Shown piece by piece: positions 34,218-42,289 of a DNA stretch of 64,000 nt. Source of the DNA: Hathewaya proteolytica DSM 3090 (GTDB lineage Bacteria; Bacillota; Clostridia; Clostridiales; Clostridiaceae); the NCBI RefSeq assembly GCF_900142225.1, contig NZ_FRAD01000003.1:239062-303061 (forward strand). The letters run 5' to 3'. Position numbers and translations under genes: made by a program. Each line of letters opens with the position of its first letter. Position 1 is the first letter of the stretch. The notes under the pieces were generated by a model, which saw only the letters and a list, made by a program, of their open reading frames with translations, ran no database searches and was not told the DNA's origin.

Positions 34218-34739
34218 CTATTTTTCAAAGTCTTTGTACATTAGGCTTGGCTGTATCCCAGTATTGTTCTGATATTTGCCGCTTTTGTACAATTCATAAT
34301 CTCCTTCTATGTGGTGATAATAAATCTGACAGATTTCAGCATTAGGGTAAATTCTTATTGGTTGGACACAAAATATTTCAAGAGTCCAAAAACCTGAAAA
34401 TCCAATGTCGCCAAAGCCCGCTGTAACGTGGATAAATAGCCCCAATCTACCCGTAGAAGATCTTCCTTCTAGCATTGGCACATATTTAGTTGTGCTGGTA
34501 AACTCATTGGTTCTGCCAAGATAAAGCTTATTTGGCTCTAAAAGAAGGCCCTCTTCCGGTATAATAATTCTAGACGCTGAGTTGGGCTTTTTCATATCTA
34601 GCACTTCATTATCGTAAACTAGAAGCTCGTTGGCCAAAGACAGATTATAACTGTTAGGATTTAATCTTTTTTCGTCAAAAGGCTCTATTATTATTTCTTT
34701 CCCAATATGCTTATGTATTTCTTTCCCTGATAGAATCAT
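34218..34739 (-). CDS. dcd: dCTP deaminase
   Basis: Dcd converts dCTP to dUTP for thymidylate synthesis. The 173-residue trimeric dUTPase-fold enzyme has EGRSSTGRLGLFIHVTAGF with the arginine and serine residues of the nucleotide site, and GFSGFWTLEI. GQPSLMYKDFEK-like tail residues (here IQPSLMYKD) are as expected for closing the active site. GGAGG precedes the start. It is upstream of the MATE gene on the same strand; a bifunctional dCTP deaminase/dUTPase activity cannot be excluded. Confidence 0.92.
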   Translation of the reverse strand: MILSGKEIHKHIGKEIIIEPFDEKRLNPNSYNLSLANELLVYDNEVLDMKKPNSASRIIIPEEGLLLEPNKLYLGRTNEFTSTTKYVPMLEGRSSTGRLGLFIHVTAGFGDIGFSGFWTLEIFCVQPIRIYPNAEICQIYYHHIEGDYELYKSGKYQNNTGIQPSLMYKDFEK

Positions 34740-34787
34740 TTATTTCCTCCGATTAAATTAAATATATGACAAACAAAACTATTATAT

Positions 34788-35261
34788 TTATTGTATACCC
34801 ATTTTCCTCATATGGCTAGATTTTTTCTTGTCCTTTATAATTTTGATAATCTTCAATATAATAAGGCCAATTATTATCCCCATGGAGTCGATTAATACAT
34901 CCTGTACTCTTCCCGCCCTTCCCTTGATAAATAACTGGTGAAACTCATCGCTGCAAGCGTATAGCAATGTAATTATAGAAGATGTAAGCTCCCAGTTATT
35001 TTGGCAAATATTTTTTACTGCGTAATACACAAGGAAAAACAAAATAAGAAACTCTGTTATGTGAGCGGCCTTGCGGATGAGCAAATTCAACAATTCATAA
35101 TCCATATTTTCAAATAGAGAAATATGAATTTTCCTCAACAACTCAGCTATAAAATGATTGTTTTTGCTAGATAAATCATCGGGCTGGTGAGAAAAGGCAA
35201 ATATAATAACCATCCACAGCCCAGCTGGTATTGTGTATGTAAACTTTTTTAATCTATTCAT
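34788..35261 (-). CDS. VanZ family membrane protein
   Basis: The 157-residue protein has four membrane helices and the VanZ motif pattern: FSHQPDD early, KAAHITEFLILFFLVYYA in the middle and SDEFHQLFIKGRAGRVQDVLIDSMG near the end. VanZ proteins confer low-level teicoplanin resistance in enterococcal clusters, but most chromosomal members have unknown roles. GAGG lies before the ATG. It is divergent from the LCP gene. Confidence 0.9.
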   Translation of the reverse strand: MNRLKKFTYTIPAGLWMVIIFAFSHQPDDLSSKNNHFIAELLRKIHISLFENMDYELLNLLIRKAAHITEFLILFFLVYYAVKNICQNNWELTSSIITLLYACSDEFHQLFIKGRAGRVQDVLIDSMGIIIGLIILKIIKIIKDKKKSSHMRKMGIQ

Positions 35262-35400
35262 TGTTTTTCCTCCATTATATATATTTTTTATTCAATGCAA
35301 AAATTTTGGCAACTTCAACATAATTAGTTTCATTGTCCACTTTCTATTTCACTGAAAAAATGTTAAAATTAAATCATCATAAACTGGAGGTGGACATATT

Positions 35401-36345
35401 TTGAGTTTAAATTTGTGTAGTAAATTTCGTAAAAAACCAACTATATTTAAAGTTTTAGTGATTTTAATTTTTTTAATATTATTTTCATTTTTTATAATTA
35501 TGTCATATTCTTTTATTTTATTCAACAAGATGAATAACATTCCATTGGATAATAAAGAGCTAAGTATTGTACCACAAAAAGAGCTGGAAAAATTTGAAGA
35601 CCACAAGTCAATAAAAAACATCGCTTTATTTGGTATAGATGCAAATGACGGTCATCGTGGGCGCTCAGATTCTATTATGATAGCTACCATAGATGAAAAA
35701 CACGACAAAGTAAAAATAACCTCCATAATGCGAGATTCTTATGTAAATATACCTGGCCATGGCATGGACAAAATCAATCACGCCTACGCCTTTGGAGGAC
35801 CTACGTTAGCCATAAAGACTTTAAACGAAAACTTTGGTCTCAACATAGAAGATTTCTTGTCGGTAAACTTTTCATCCTTGCCAAAAATAATCGATTCTAT
35901 GGGAGGAATTAATATTCCCATTATTGAAGAGGAAATAAAACATATTCCGGGTTTAACTAAGCCGGGCGACACTTTACTAAATGGTGCCCAAGCTTTAGCT
36001 TATTGCAGAATTAGGCATGCTACTGGTGGTGATTATGAAAGAACTCACAGACATAGAACTGTTATGTCCGCTATCTACGCCAAAGCGCTAAAAGCATCAC
36101 CTACATCATACCCGTCACTGCTAAATGATATGCTGCCTTTAGTTCAAACAAACTTAACATATGGCGAATTTCTTTCTCTGGGCACTAAGCTATTTACATT
36201 GCAAAGCCATAATCTACAACAGGAGCGTTTTCCAAGGGATGGACAGTGCAAAGGAGATATGAGCACAGGTATATACTATTTAAAATTTGATATTCCCACA
36301 GTAAAAACTGAGTTGCAAGAATATCTATTCAACGATAAAAAATAA
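35401..36345 (+). CDS. LytR-CpsA-Psr (LCP) family cell-wall glycopolymer ligase
   Basis: The 314-residue protein has a short cytoplasmic tail, one membrane helix (about 18-40) and an extracellular LCP domain with GIDANDGHRGRSDSIMIATI, MRDSYVNIPGHGMDKINHAYA and the ALAYCRIRHATGGDYERTHR motif. LCP enzymes transfer teichoic acid or capsule from lipid carriers onto peptidoglycan. The start is TTG, with GGAGGTGG well placed upstream and no better ATG. It faces VanZ divergently and ends in its own terminator. Confidence 0.93.
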   Translation: MSLNLCSKFRKKPTIFKVLVILIFLILFSFFIIMSYSFILFNKMNNIPLDNKELSIVPQKELEKFEDHKSIKNIALFGIDANDGHRGRSDSIMIATIDEKHDKVKITSIMRDSYVNIPGHGMDKINHAYAFGGPTLAIKTLNENFGLNIEDFLSVNFSSLPKIIDSMGGINIPIIEEEIKHIPGLTKPGDTLLNGAQALAYCRIRHATGGDYERTHRHRTVMSAIYAKALKASPTSYPSLLNDMLPLVQTNLTYGEFLSLGTKLFTLQSHNLQQERFPRDGQCKGDMSTGIYYLKFDIPTVKTELQEYLFNDKK

Positions 36346-36352
36346 AAGGAAA

Positions 36353-36400
36353 GGCTAGGTCCATGGAACTTTTAATCCATGACACTAGCCCTTATTTTTT
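36353..36400 (+). terminator. Terminator of the LCP gene
   Basis: GGCTAG-GTCCATGGA / TCCATGAC-ACTAGCC with minor mismatches is followed by TTATTTTTT. It lies at the 3' end of the convergent tRNA-Leu. Confidence 0.82.
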
Positions 36401-36486
36401 GGTGCGGATAACAGGAATCGAACCTGCACGAAATTGCTTTCACTAGAACCTGAATCTAGCGCGTCTGCCAGTTCCGCCATATCCGC
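36400..36486 (-). tRNA. tRNA-Leu (CAG)
   Basis: An 87-base class II tRNA with encoded CCA, acceptor GCGGATA / TATCCGC, a long variable arm (GTGAAAGCAATTTCGTGC region) and T-arm GCAGG-TTCGATT-CCTGT. The anticodon arm CTAGA-TTCAGGT-TCTAG gives CAG (leucine). Confidence 0.97.
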
Positions 36487-36540
36487 ATATTCCTCGCAAT
36501 TTATTATATTCCTAATTTACTTACATTGCAAGGATAAATT

Positions 36541-37773
36541 TTAATATCTATTATCAAAGATTCTAGTGGATTTTTTCTCGCTTCTAGGCAAATCACCCAT
36601 TCCAACTGCTTTTGCATTTACAGTGATGCCGATTTTATTTTTAAATTCAGCCACAATCGTATTTTCAAGCTGTTTTTTGTCTACCCCCTCTTCACACTCC
36701 ACAAACAAAGTCAAAATATCTTTTCCATACAGGTGGTCAATAATTACTTGGTACTCACTAGAAGCTCCCTCAACATCCTTTAAAAACTCTTCTATCTGAC
36801 TTGGAAATATATTTACACCCTTTACCTTTATCATATCGTCCGTCCTGCCCAAAATAGTATCAATTCTTGGATATTTTGAACCACATGGACATTGGCCAAG
36901 TATAATTCTTGTAAGATCGTGAGTTCTATAGCGTATAAGAGGAGCACCTTCCTTTTTGAGAGTGGTGATTACCAGCTCACCTATTTCACCATCAGGTAAA
37001 ACCTCACCAGTCTTAGGATCCACCACTTCAAAATAAATATAATCATCCCACATATGCATACCACATTCATGGTGGCAGCTTATGCCTATGCCTGGACCAT
37101 AAACCTCTGTAAGGCCGTATATATCAAAAAGTTGTACACCAAGTTCATTGGCTATTCTTTTTCTCATCTTGTATCCCCATCTCTCAGATCCAATAAGAGC
37201 TCTTTTCAATTTTATCTTATTTCCTATGCCTTTTTTCTCAATGCTCTCCGCTAAAAGCAGAGCATAAGACGATGTGGCACAAAGCACCGTAGATTCCATA
37301 TCCATAAGCATTTTTAACTGTTTTTCAGTGTTGCCAGGACCCATAGGAATTGCCATGGCCCCTAACCTCTCAGCCCCTGCCTGAAATCCAATACCAGCAG
37401 TCCACAACCCATAACCAGGGGTTATATGAATTCTGTCCTTATTTGTGACCCCAGCCATTTCATAGCACCTAGCAAACATGATGGCCCAATCTTCTACATC
37501 CTTTTTCGTATATGGAATTATAACTGGTGTCCCCGTAGTACCAGAAGAAGAATGAATTCTAACAATTTCCTCCTGTGGTACAGCCATAAGACCCAAGGGA
37601 TATGCTTCCCTAAGATCTCCCTTCCATGTAAATGGTAGCTTTTCGAAATCCTCTTGGGTTTTAATATCCTCCACATTTATGTCCTTAAATTTTTCTTTGT
37701 AAAAACAATCCTTGGACACAAGGTTCTTAAGCTGCTTAACAATAAGTTGTAGTTGCTCTTCCTTCATTCTCAT
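36541..37773 (-). CDS. paaK: Phenylacetate-CoA ligase (aryl-acid CoA ligase)
   Basis: The 410-residue adenylate-forming enzyme has the SSSGTTGTPV phosphate-binding loop, IYGLTEVYGPG (A5-type motif) and the C-terminal DMIKVKGVNIFPSQIEEFL hinge. It interconverts arylacetates and their CoA thioesters with ATP/AMP. It starts within the last 38 bases of iorB, with GGGGAG 8 bases upstream. Together with IorAB this suggests either CoA-thioester-linked energy conservation from aromatic amino acids, or activation of aryl acids for the reverse reaction. Confidence 0.92.
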   Translation of the reverse strand: MRMKEEQLQLIVKQLKNLVSKDCFYKEKFKDINVEDIKTQEDFEKLPFTWKGDLREAYPLGLMAVPQEEIVRIHSSSGTTGTPVIIPYTKKDVEDWAIMFARCYEMAGVTNKDRIHITPGYGLWTAGIGFQAGAERLGAMAIPMGPGNTEKQLKMLMDMESTVLCATSSYALLLAESIEKKGIGNKIKLKRALIGSERWGYKMRKRIANELGVQLFDIYGLTEVYGPGIGISCHHECGMHMWDDYIYFEVVDPKTGEVLPDGEIGELVITTLKKEGAPLIRYRTHDLTRIILGQCPCGSKYPRIDTILGRTDDMIKVKGVNIFPSQIEEFLKDVEGASSEYQVIIDHLYGKDILTLFVECEEGVDKKQLENTIVAEFKNKIGITVNAKAVGMGDLPRSEKKSTRIFDNRY

Positions 37774-38362
37774 TTAAAATCTCCCCTTTATATTTTTTAC
37801 ATAATTCCACAACATTTATATTCATATTATGAAACTTTGGATTTATACACTTTTCAATGGCATTTTTTAGCTCCTCTATAGTGATATCCACTAGTCCTAA
37901 AAGACACACCATAGAAACCATCATAACATTTACAGCCTTGTAGCTCTTTACTTCCCTATAAATTTTTTCTCCATCCACCACGTATAAGTTCTTAACTTTA
38001 TTTTTCAATTCTTTTATGATATTTTCTTCCTTTAATTCCTCCTGAGCCACTTTTCCAAAAGGAGTAATTACCTTTTTATGCACTATCATGACACCGTCTT
38101 CCTTAAGATATGGAAGATTTCTAAGAGCCTCTATAGCTTCAAAAGCTATGACTACATCCGCACCTTGTTTGGGCACTAATGAAGAATACAGTTTGTCTCC
38201 CATCTTCAAATGAGTAACCACACTGCCACCTTTTTGTGCCATACCTATGGTTTCAGCCGTTCTCACCTGCACCCCTTTGTCCATTATACAATGAGATAAT
38301 AATTTAGAGGCAAGCACAATTCCCTGTCCACCTACACCACATAAAATATAATTTTTACTCAT
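37736..38362 (-). CDS. iorB: Indolepyruvate:ferredoxin oxidoreductase, beta subunit
   Basis: The 208-residue gamma-type subunit of the 2-oxoacid oxidoreductase family carries GVGGQGIVLASKLL at the N-terminus and TAETIGMAQKGGSVVTHLKMG. IorB partners IorA to oxidise arylpyruvates to aryl-acyl-CoA with reduced ferredoxin. It begins 3 bases after the iorA stop, and its C-terminal codons overlap the paaK start by 38 bases, so the three genes are translationally coupled. Confidence 0.95.
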   Translation of the reverse strand: MSKNYILCGVGGQGIVLASKLLSHCIMDKGVQVRTAETIGMAQKGGSVVTHLKMGDKLYSSLVPKQGADVVIAFEAIEALRNLPYLKEDGVMIVHKKVITPFGKVAQEELKEENIIKELKNKVKNLYVVDGEKIYREVKSYKAVNVMMVSMVCLLGLVDITIEELKNAIEKCINPKFHNMNINVVELCKKYKGEILNENEGRATTTYC

Positions 38363-38364
38363 AG

Positions 38365-40191
38365 TTATTTCTCACTTCCTTTTATAGCATTGACAGGACA
38401 AACCTGTTGGCAAAGCATACAGCCATTACACAAATTTTTGTCTATATAAATTTTTTCCCCATCATCATATAAAGCCGGACAGCCCACTTCTCTAATGCAC
38501 TTCCCACACATTATACATTCTTCTTCGCAAACAAAAGCATACTTTCTACTTTTGTGGATTGCAATACATGGGGATTTAAATATAATAGCTCTCACACCTT
38601 TTTTATCTACCACCTTTTTTACAGCTTGTACAGCCCTTTGATGATCTAGAGGATCCGCTTCCACTACCATATCCACACCAATGCCCTCCAATACCTTCTT
38701 AATGCTGATTACATTAGTTACTTGGCCAAAAACATTTTTCCCCATGCCTGGATTTACTTGATGGCCCGTCATGGCAGTGATGGAATTGTCTAAAACAACC
38801 AACACCATATCAGCCCTATTGTACACCGCATTAATAACCCCTGTAATGCCTGATGCAAAAAATGTGCTATCACCTATAAATGCAAAATTTACTGTATCAT
38901 CACTAACTCTACCTATACCCTGAGCTATGGTAATTCCGGCACCCATGCATAGACAGGTATCCACCATATTAAGTGGCGCTGCATTTCCCAAAGTGTAACA
39001 TCCTATGTCACCGTTGAACACAGCCTTCCTGCCCTCCATAGCCTTCTTAACCGCATAGAAAGAAGCTCTATGAGGACATCCTGCACATAATACTGGTGGT
39101 CTTTGTACCACATTATTTACGCCACCACTGCTTAACTCAGTAAAATTGCATTTTTCCCCATGCTGGCATAATCCAAGATACTGTTTCAAAACAATTTTTA
39201 CACTGTCTATGGAATTTTCTCCAGCATCACTCATGTGCCCCGTAAATTTTCCCATGACATTAATATTAATATGATGCTTTCCGCATACTTTTAGCAGTTC
39301 ATTTTCTAGCACCGGATCTAATTCTTCAACTGCCATAAGCTCTTCTACACTATTTAAAAACTCCAAAGCTAGACTTTCAGGAAATGGATAAGCCGTAGCA
39401 ATTTTTAAAATCCTCACATTATCCAGTGTCACATTCATCATATCCAAAGCCTCTTTCACGTAGCCATAGCTTACACCACTAGTTACAATCCCCTTTTTTC
39501 CAGAACCTTCTATGGTATTAAATCTATAAGCTCCAAACTGTTCAGCCAATTCCTCATTTCTTTTTAATATTCTCCTGTGATTCATATACGAAGTTTTGGG
39601 AAAAATCACCCATTTTGAAGTATCCTTCACAAAGCCCATTGGCTTGCAAGGAACATACTTTTCTTCATAGTGAAGGGAAGCATAACTGTGGCATATCCTT
39701 GTAGTAGGCCTAAACAACACAGGTGTACCATACTCTTCAGAGTATTTAAAAGCATCTTGTATCATTTCATAAGCCTCTTCCACAGTTGCCGGATCAAAAA
39801 CTGGCAATTTGCTGAACTGCGCAAAATTTCTAGTATCCTGCTCCGTCTGAGAAGATATAGGACCTGGATCATCGGCACATACAATAACCATAGCTCCCTT
39901 TATTCCAATGTAGGCAAGACTCATAAGTGGATCAGATGCCACATTAAGCCCAACCTGTTTCATAGTAACCATGGTTTTGGCTCCAGCATAAGCTGCCCCA
40001 GCCGCTACTTCCATTGCTGCCTTTTCGTTTACAGACCATTCTGCGTATATGTCCCCTTTGCTAAACTTTACTATGCTTTCCAACACTTCTGTAGAAGGCG
40101 TCCCTGGATATCCAGTAACAAAATTCACACCAGACACCATAGCCCCTAATGCAATGGCTTCATTTCCCATAATCATGTCTTTTTTCATCAT
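38365..40191 (-). CDS. iorA: Indolepyruvate:ferredoxin oxidoreductase, alpha subunit
   Basis: The 608-residue subunit combines the pyrimidine domain (VTGYPGTPSTEVLE), the TPP-pyrophosphate domain (GDIGCYTLG, GDSTFFASG) and two C-terminal [4Fe-4S] clusters in CIMCGKCIREVGCP and CNGCMLCQQVCP. It oxidatively decarboxylates indolepyruvate and phenylpyruvate, products of aromatic amino-acid transamination, in the oxidative branch of Stickland-type fermentation. AAAGGGG precedes the ATG pair. It is the first gene of iorA-iorB-paaK and sits behind a T-box leader. Confidence 0.96.
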   Translation of the reverse strand: MMKKDMIMGNEAIALGAMVSGVNFVTGYPGTPSTEVLESIVKFSKGDIYAEWSVNEKAAMEVAAGAAYAGAKTMVTMKQVGLNVASDPLMSLAYIGIKGAMVIVCADDPGPISSQTEQDTRNFAQFSKLPVFDPATVEEAYEMIQDAFKYSEEYGTPVLFRPTTRICHSYASLHYEEKYVPCKPMGFVKDTSKWVIFPKTSYMNHRRILKRNEELAEQFGAYRFNTIEGSGKKGIVTSGVSYGYVKEALDMMNVTLDNVRILKIATAYPFPESLALEFLNSVEELMAVEELDPVLENELLKVCGKHHININVMGKFTGHMSDAGENSIDSVKIVLKQYLGLCQHGEKCNFTELSSGGVNNVVQRPPVLCAGCPHRASFYAVKKAMEGRKAVFNGDIGCYTLGNAAPLNMVDTCLCMGAGITIAQGIGRVSDDTVNFAFIGDSTFFASGITGVINAVYNRADMVLVVLDNSITAMTGHQVNPGMGKNVFGQVTNVISIKKVLEGIGVDMVVEADPLDHQRAVQAVKKVVDKKGVRAIIFKSPCIAIHKSRKYAFVCEEECIMCGKCIREVGCPALYDDGEKIYIDKNLCNGCMLCQQVCPVNAIKGSEK

Positions 40192-40233
40192 AAAAATCCC
40201 CTTTCATATAAAAATAGATGAACATTTTTAAGC

Positions 40234-40480
40234 GCAAAAAACCCGCCCATGACATATAATGTCAAGGACGGGTTAAAATTCACTCCCGTGGTGCCACCTT
40301 GTTTTGCAAGCCTTAAGCTTGCCTCTTTGCAGAATACTGACATATTCTTCAACAATGACGCAGTTGTTACGTTATGGAATACTCAGCCTTACTAGACCTT
40401 TCACCATACCCTCAGCGGTCCATTTAAAGTACTGTCTCCTGCAAGGCTCTCAGCTATCCTCGCTCTCTGTAAGGGCTTTT
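40234..40480 (-). ncRNA. T-box riboswitch with terminator
   Basis: The minus strand contains a T-box leader. Stem I is closed by AGCCCTTAC / GTAAGGCT with the AGAGAG element, and the T-box sequence AAGGTGGCACCACGGGAG follows. The terminator CCCGTCCTTGACAT / ATGTCATGGGCGGG ends in TTTTTT (40272-40235). Uncharged tRNA binding would favour the antiterminator and permit iorA-iorB-paaK expression. The specifier triplet is not certain: TGG (Trp) occurs in the 3' side of stem I, but other triplets nearby cannot be excluded. Confidence 0.92.
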
Positions 40481-40532
40481 TACTTTTTTATCTCCGCTTC
40501 AACGGTTTATACTAAATATTCAATTCTATTTT

Positions 40533-40561
40533 ATGGTACATCTTTTTAAGAACATTGTCAA
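40533..40561 (-). promoter_or_regulatory. Sigma-A promoter of the T-box-led operon
   Basis: On the minus strand TTGACA (40561-40556), a 17-base spacer and TACCAT (40538-40533), about 55 bases before stem I of the T-box. Confidence 0.72.
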
Positions 40562-40579
40562 TATTTTTTGAAATATTTT

Positions 40580-41113
40580 TTATTTTATTTCATACTTTTC
40601 AGCATATTTTAAAACAACTTCTGCGAAGTGAGTGTTTTTAAAATTTCTTTTTACATCCGATACATCAATATAAGCTCCAACCATAAGATTTTGGATAACA
40701 GCCTCTGCTACTAATGCTTCTCTTTCATATTCATTTTTTAAGTTTTCTTGGATATCCATATTCATACCATTGTTTATGCCATCTATGGCATAACGATACA
40801 TTAGAGTATCCTTTCCCAGCAATTTACCCATATTGTCAAGACAATTTATGCCCTCCATAATTTGGTCCATGGTTATTTTTCTTTTATATTTCAACATTTT
40901 TTCTCCACCCATCAAAATATTATCCGTTGATGTCTCTAGTATATTAGCAAGATCAACCAAAAGCCCCACATCGGGCATACTCTCACCTCGCTCCCATTTG
41001 GAAACAGCCTGATAAGATACACAAAGTCTATCACCAAGCTCATTTTGTGTAAGACCCTTAGCCTTTCTCAAAAGCGCAATATTTTTGCCGACATTTTCCT
41101 GATTTATTGCCAT
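40580..41113 (-). CDS. XRE-family helix-turn-helix regulator
   Basis: The 177-residue protein begins with a Cro/C1-type HTH (residues 9-63), including LTQNELGDRLCVSYQAVSKWERGE and the typical MPDVGLLVDLANIL tail. The remaining 110 residues are a helical domain without a recognisable ligand fold. It lies upstream of the T-box operon on the same strand but has a T-box promoter between, so co-transcription with ior is not required. GGAGAA precedes the ATG. The target is unknown. Confidence 0.88.
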   Translation of the reverse strand: MAINQENVGKNIALLRKAKGLTQNELGDRLCVSYQAVSKWERGESMPDVGLLVDLANILETSTDNILMGGEKMLKYKRKITMDQIMEGINCLDNMGKLLGKDTLMYRYAIDGINNGMNMDIQENLKNEYEREALVAEAVIQNLMVGAYIDVSDVKRNFKNTHFAEVVLKYAEKYEIK

Positions 41114-41325
41114 AAAAATTCTCCCTTCATTTCACTATTCAAAACCGGTTTCTAATCATATTGTATCAGTAGAGAAGATTAACAACAATAACGACGTATT
41201 TGAGAAAGTGATGGGTTTTCTAAACTATAAAAATATAAAAAAGTGCAAAAATAAGCCTCTCCTGTATATTAACAATAACTATCTTCCCAAAGCACATCAG
41301 CCTTATCTTTCCAACGCTCAGCATA

Positions 41326-41592
41326 TTGTACACACTTGCCACAAAGGTGCTCACAACTCTCTGGCGACTGCATATCTGTAGATTTCGCCCCTGTTATGTA
41401 CACCTTTGTATAGAAAACAACTTTATGCGTATAAAAGACTGTGCCTATGTTACCGATTACATATTTCGTTTTTTAAGGGGCCTTATTTTCGACTGGTGCA
41501 TTCACAACGGTTCCTATAACCTTATAGAGCAATTTGATACAGATATAGACCTAGTGTGGTTAGGCATCGTAAACCCTATTACCACTCCTTAA
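41326..41592 (+). pseudogene. Possible C-terminal remnant of a TetR-family regulator
   Basis: The frame contains a 35-residue stretch, YIFRFLRGLIFDWCIHNGSYNLIE, which looks like the ligand-domain tail of TetR-family repressors (pattern LRGLIxDWCxxNGxxNL). No HTH domain precedes it, upstream residues are not like the family, and no ribosome site is seen. It ends just before a terminator. Probably a decayed regulator gene; this is a weak call based on a single conserved segment. Confidence 0.35.
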
Positions 41593-41595
41593 AGC

Positions 41596-41640
41596 AAAAG
41601 CAGTGCCTGTTTATTTTTTACAGAACACTGCTTTTCTTAA
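41596..41640. terminator. Terminator
   Basis: AAAAGCAGTG / CACTGCTTTT with a long loop, followed by CTT; convergent side serves the DUF2680 gene. Confidence 0.75.
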
Positions 41641-41683
41641 TTCTTTAGCATAAATTTAAATTTTACTACTTACTATTATTGTT

Positions 41684-42196
41684 TTACTCTGCCATACAAG
41701 TTCCATTTTGAAGTCTCATACCACCAAGGCCTTTCCCTTTTCCATTACCATTTTTCATTCCATTACCATTGCCATTTCCATCACACTGCCCATTACCCTG
41801 TTTATTATTGCCAAATTTAGCACCCATGTTTTTACCTATTTTAGCTTTACCAGTTCCATCACAATTTTCTTGGTTCTTTTCAATGGCTGCAATAATTTCA
41901 TCCGCTTTTTCCTGTGTAAGAGAACCCTTAGCTACCTTTTCGGCAAGATTAGCTTTTTTAATTTCAAGCATTTCTTTTTTAAATTCTTCTAACTTACCAG
42001 CCTCTGATGCCATAGTACCGTAAGTTTTATTTTTATCCTTTCTTTCAGCAATAACCTGGTCTACACTTCTACCAGTTATTCCAGCAACTGCTTCTGCAGG
42101 GGTTTTATATGATGATACAGCCAATGCAGTGATAGAAGTTACTCCAACAGTTAAAACAACAGCTCCCATTGCAATGATTTTTTTTAGATTTTTCAT
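41684..42196 (-). CDS. Secreted DUF2680-type protein
   Basis: The 170-residue protein has a signal peptide (about residues 1-27, ending ITALA) and a helical DUF2680-like region, AEAVAGITGRSVDQVIAERK to LTQEKADEIIAAIEKNQ. The tail is rich in Gly, Asn and Lys, with several methionines. The role is unknown; such proteins are exported small helical proteins common in clostridia. It lies 93 bases downstream of a two-component system on the same strand, so it is a plausible target. GGGAGGTAATAATA precedes the ATG. Confidence 0.75.
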   Translation of the reverse strand: MKNLKKIIAMGAVVLTVGVTSITALAVSSYKTPAEAVAGITGRSVDQVIAERKDKNKTYGTMASEAGKLEEFKKEMLEIKKANLAEKVAKGSLTQEKADEIIAAIEKNQENCDGTGKAKIGKNMGAKFGNNKQGNGQCDGNGNGNGMKNGNGKGKGLGGMRLQNGTCMAE

Positions 42197-42289
42197 TATT
42201 ATTACCTCCCAAAATTTAATTTTGCAGATTGTTTTCTGCTTTAATTAAATAATACACATAAATTATGTCAAAACTATGTTTTTTCTTTT

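Noticed and set aside
36400..36486. tRNA-Leu as an integration site of a genomic island
   Set aside because: No integrase, direct repeat of the tRNA 3' end or foreign-looking genes are seen next to it.
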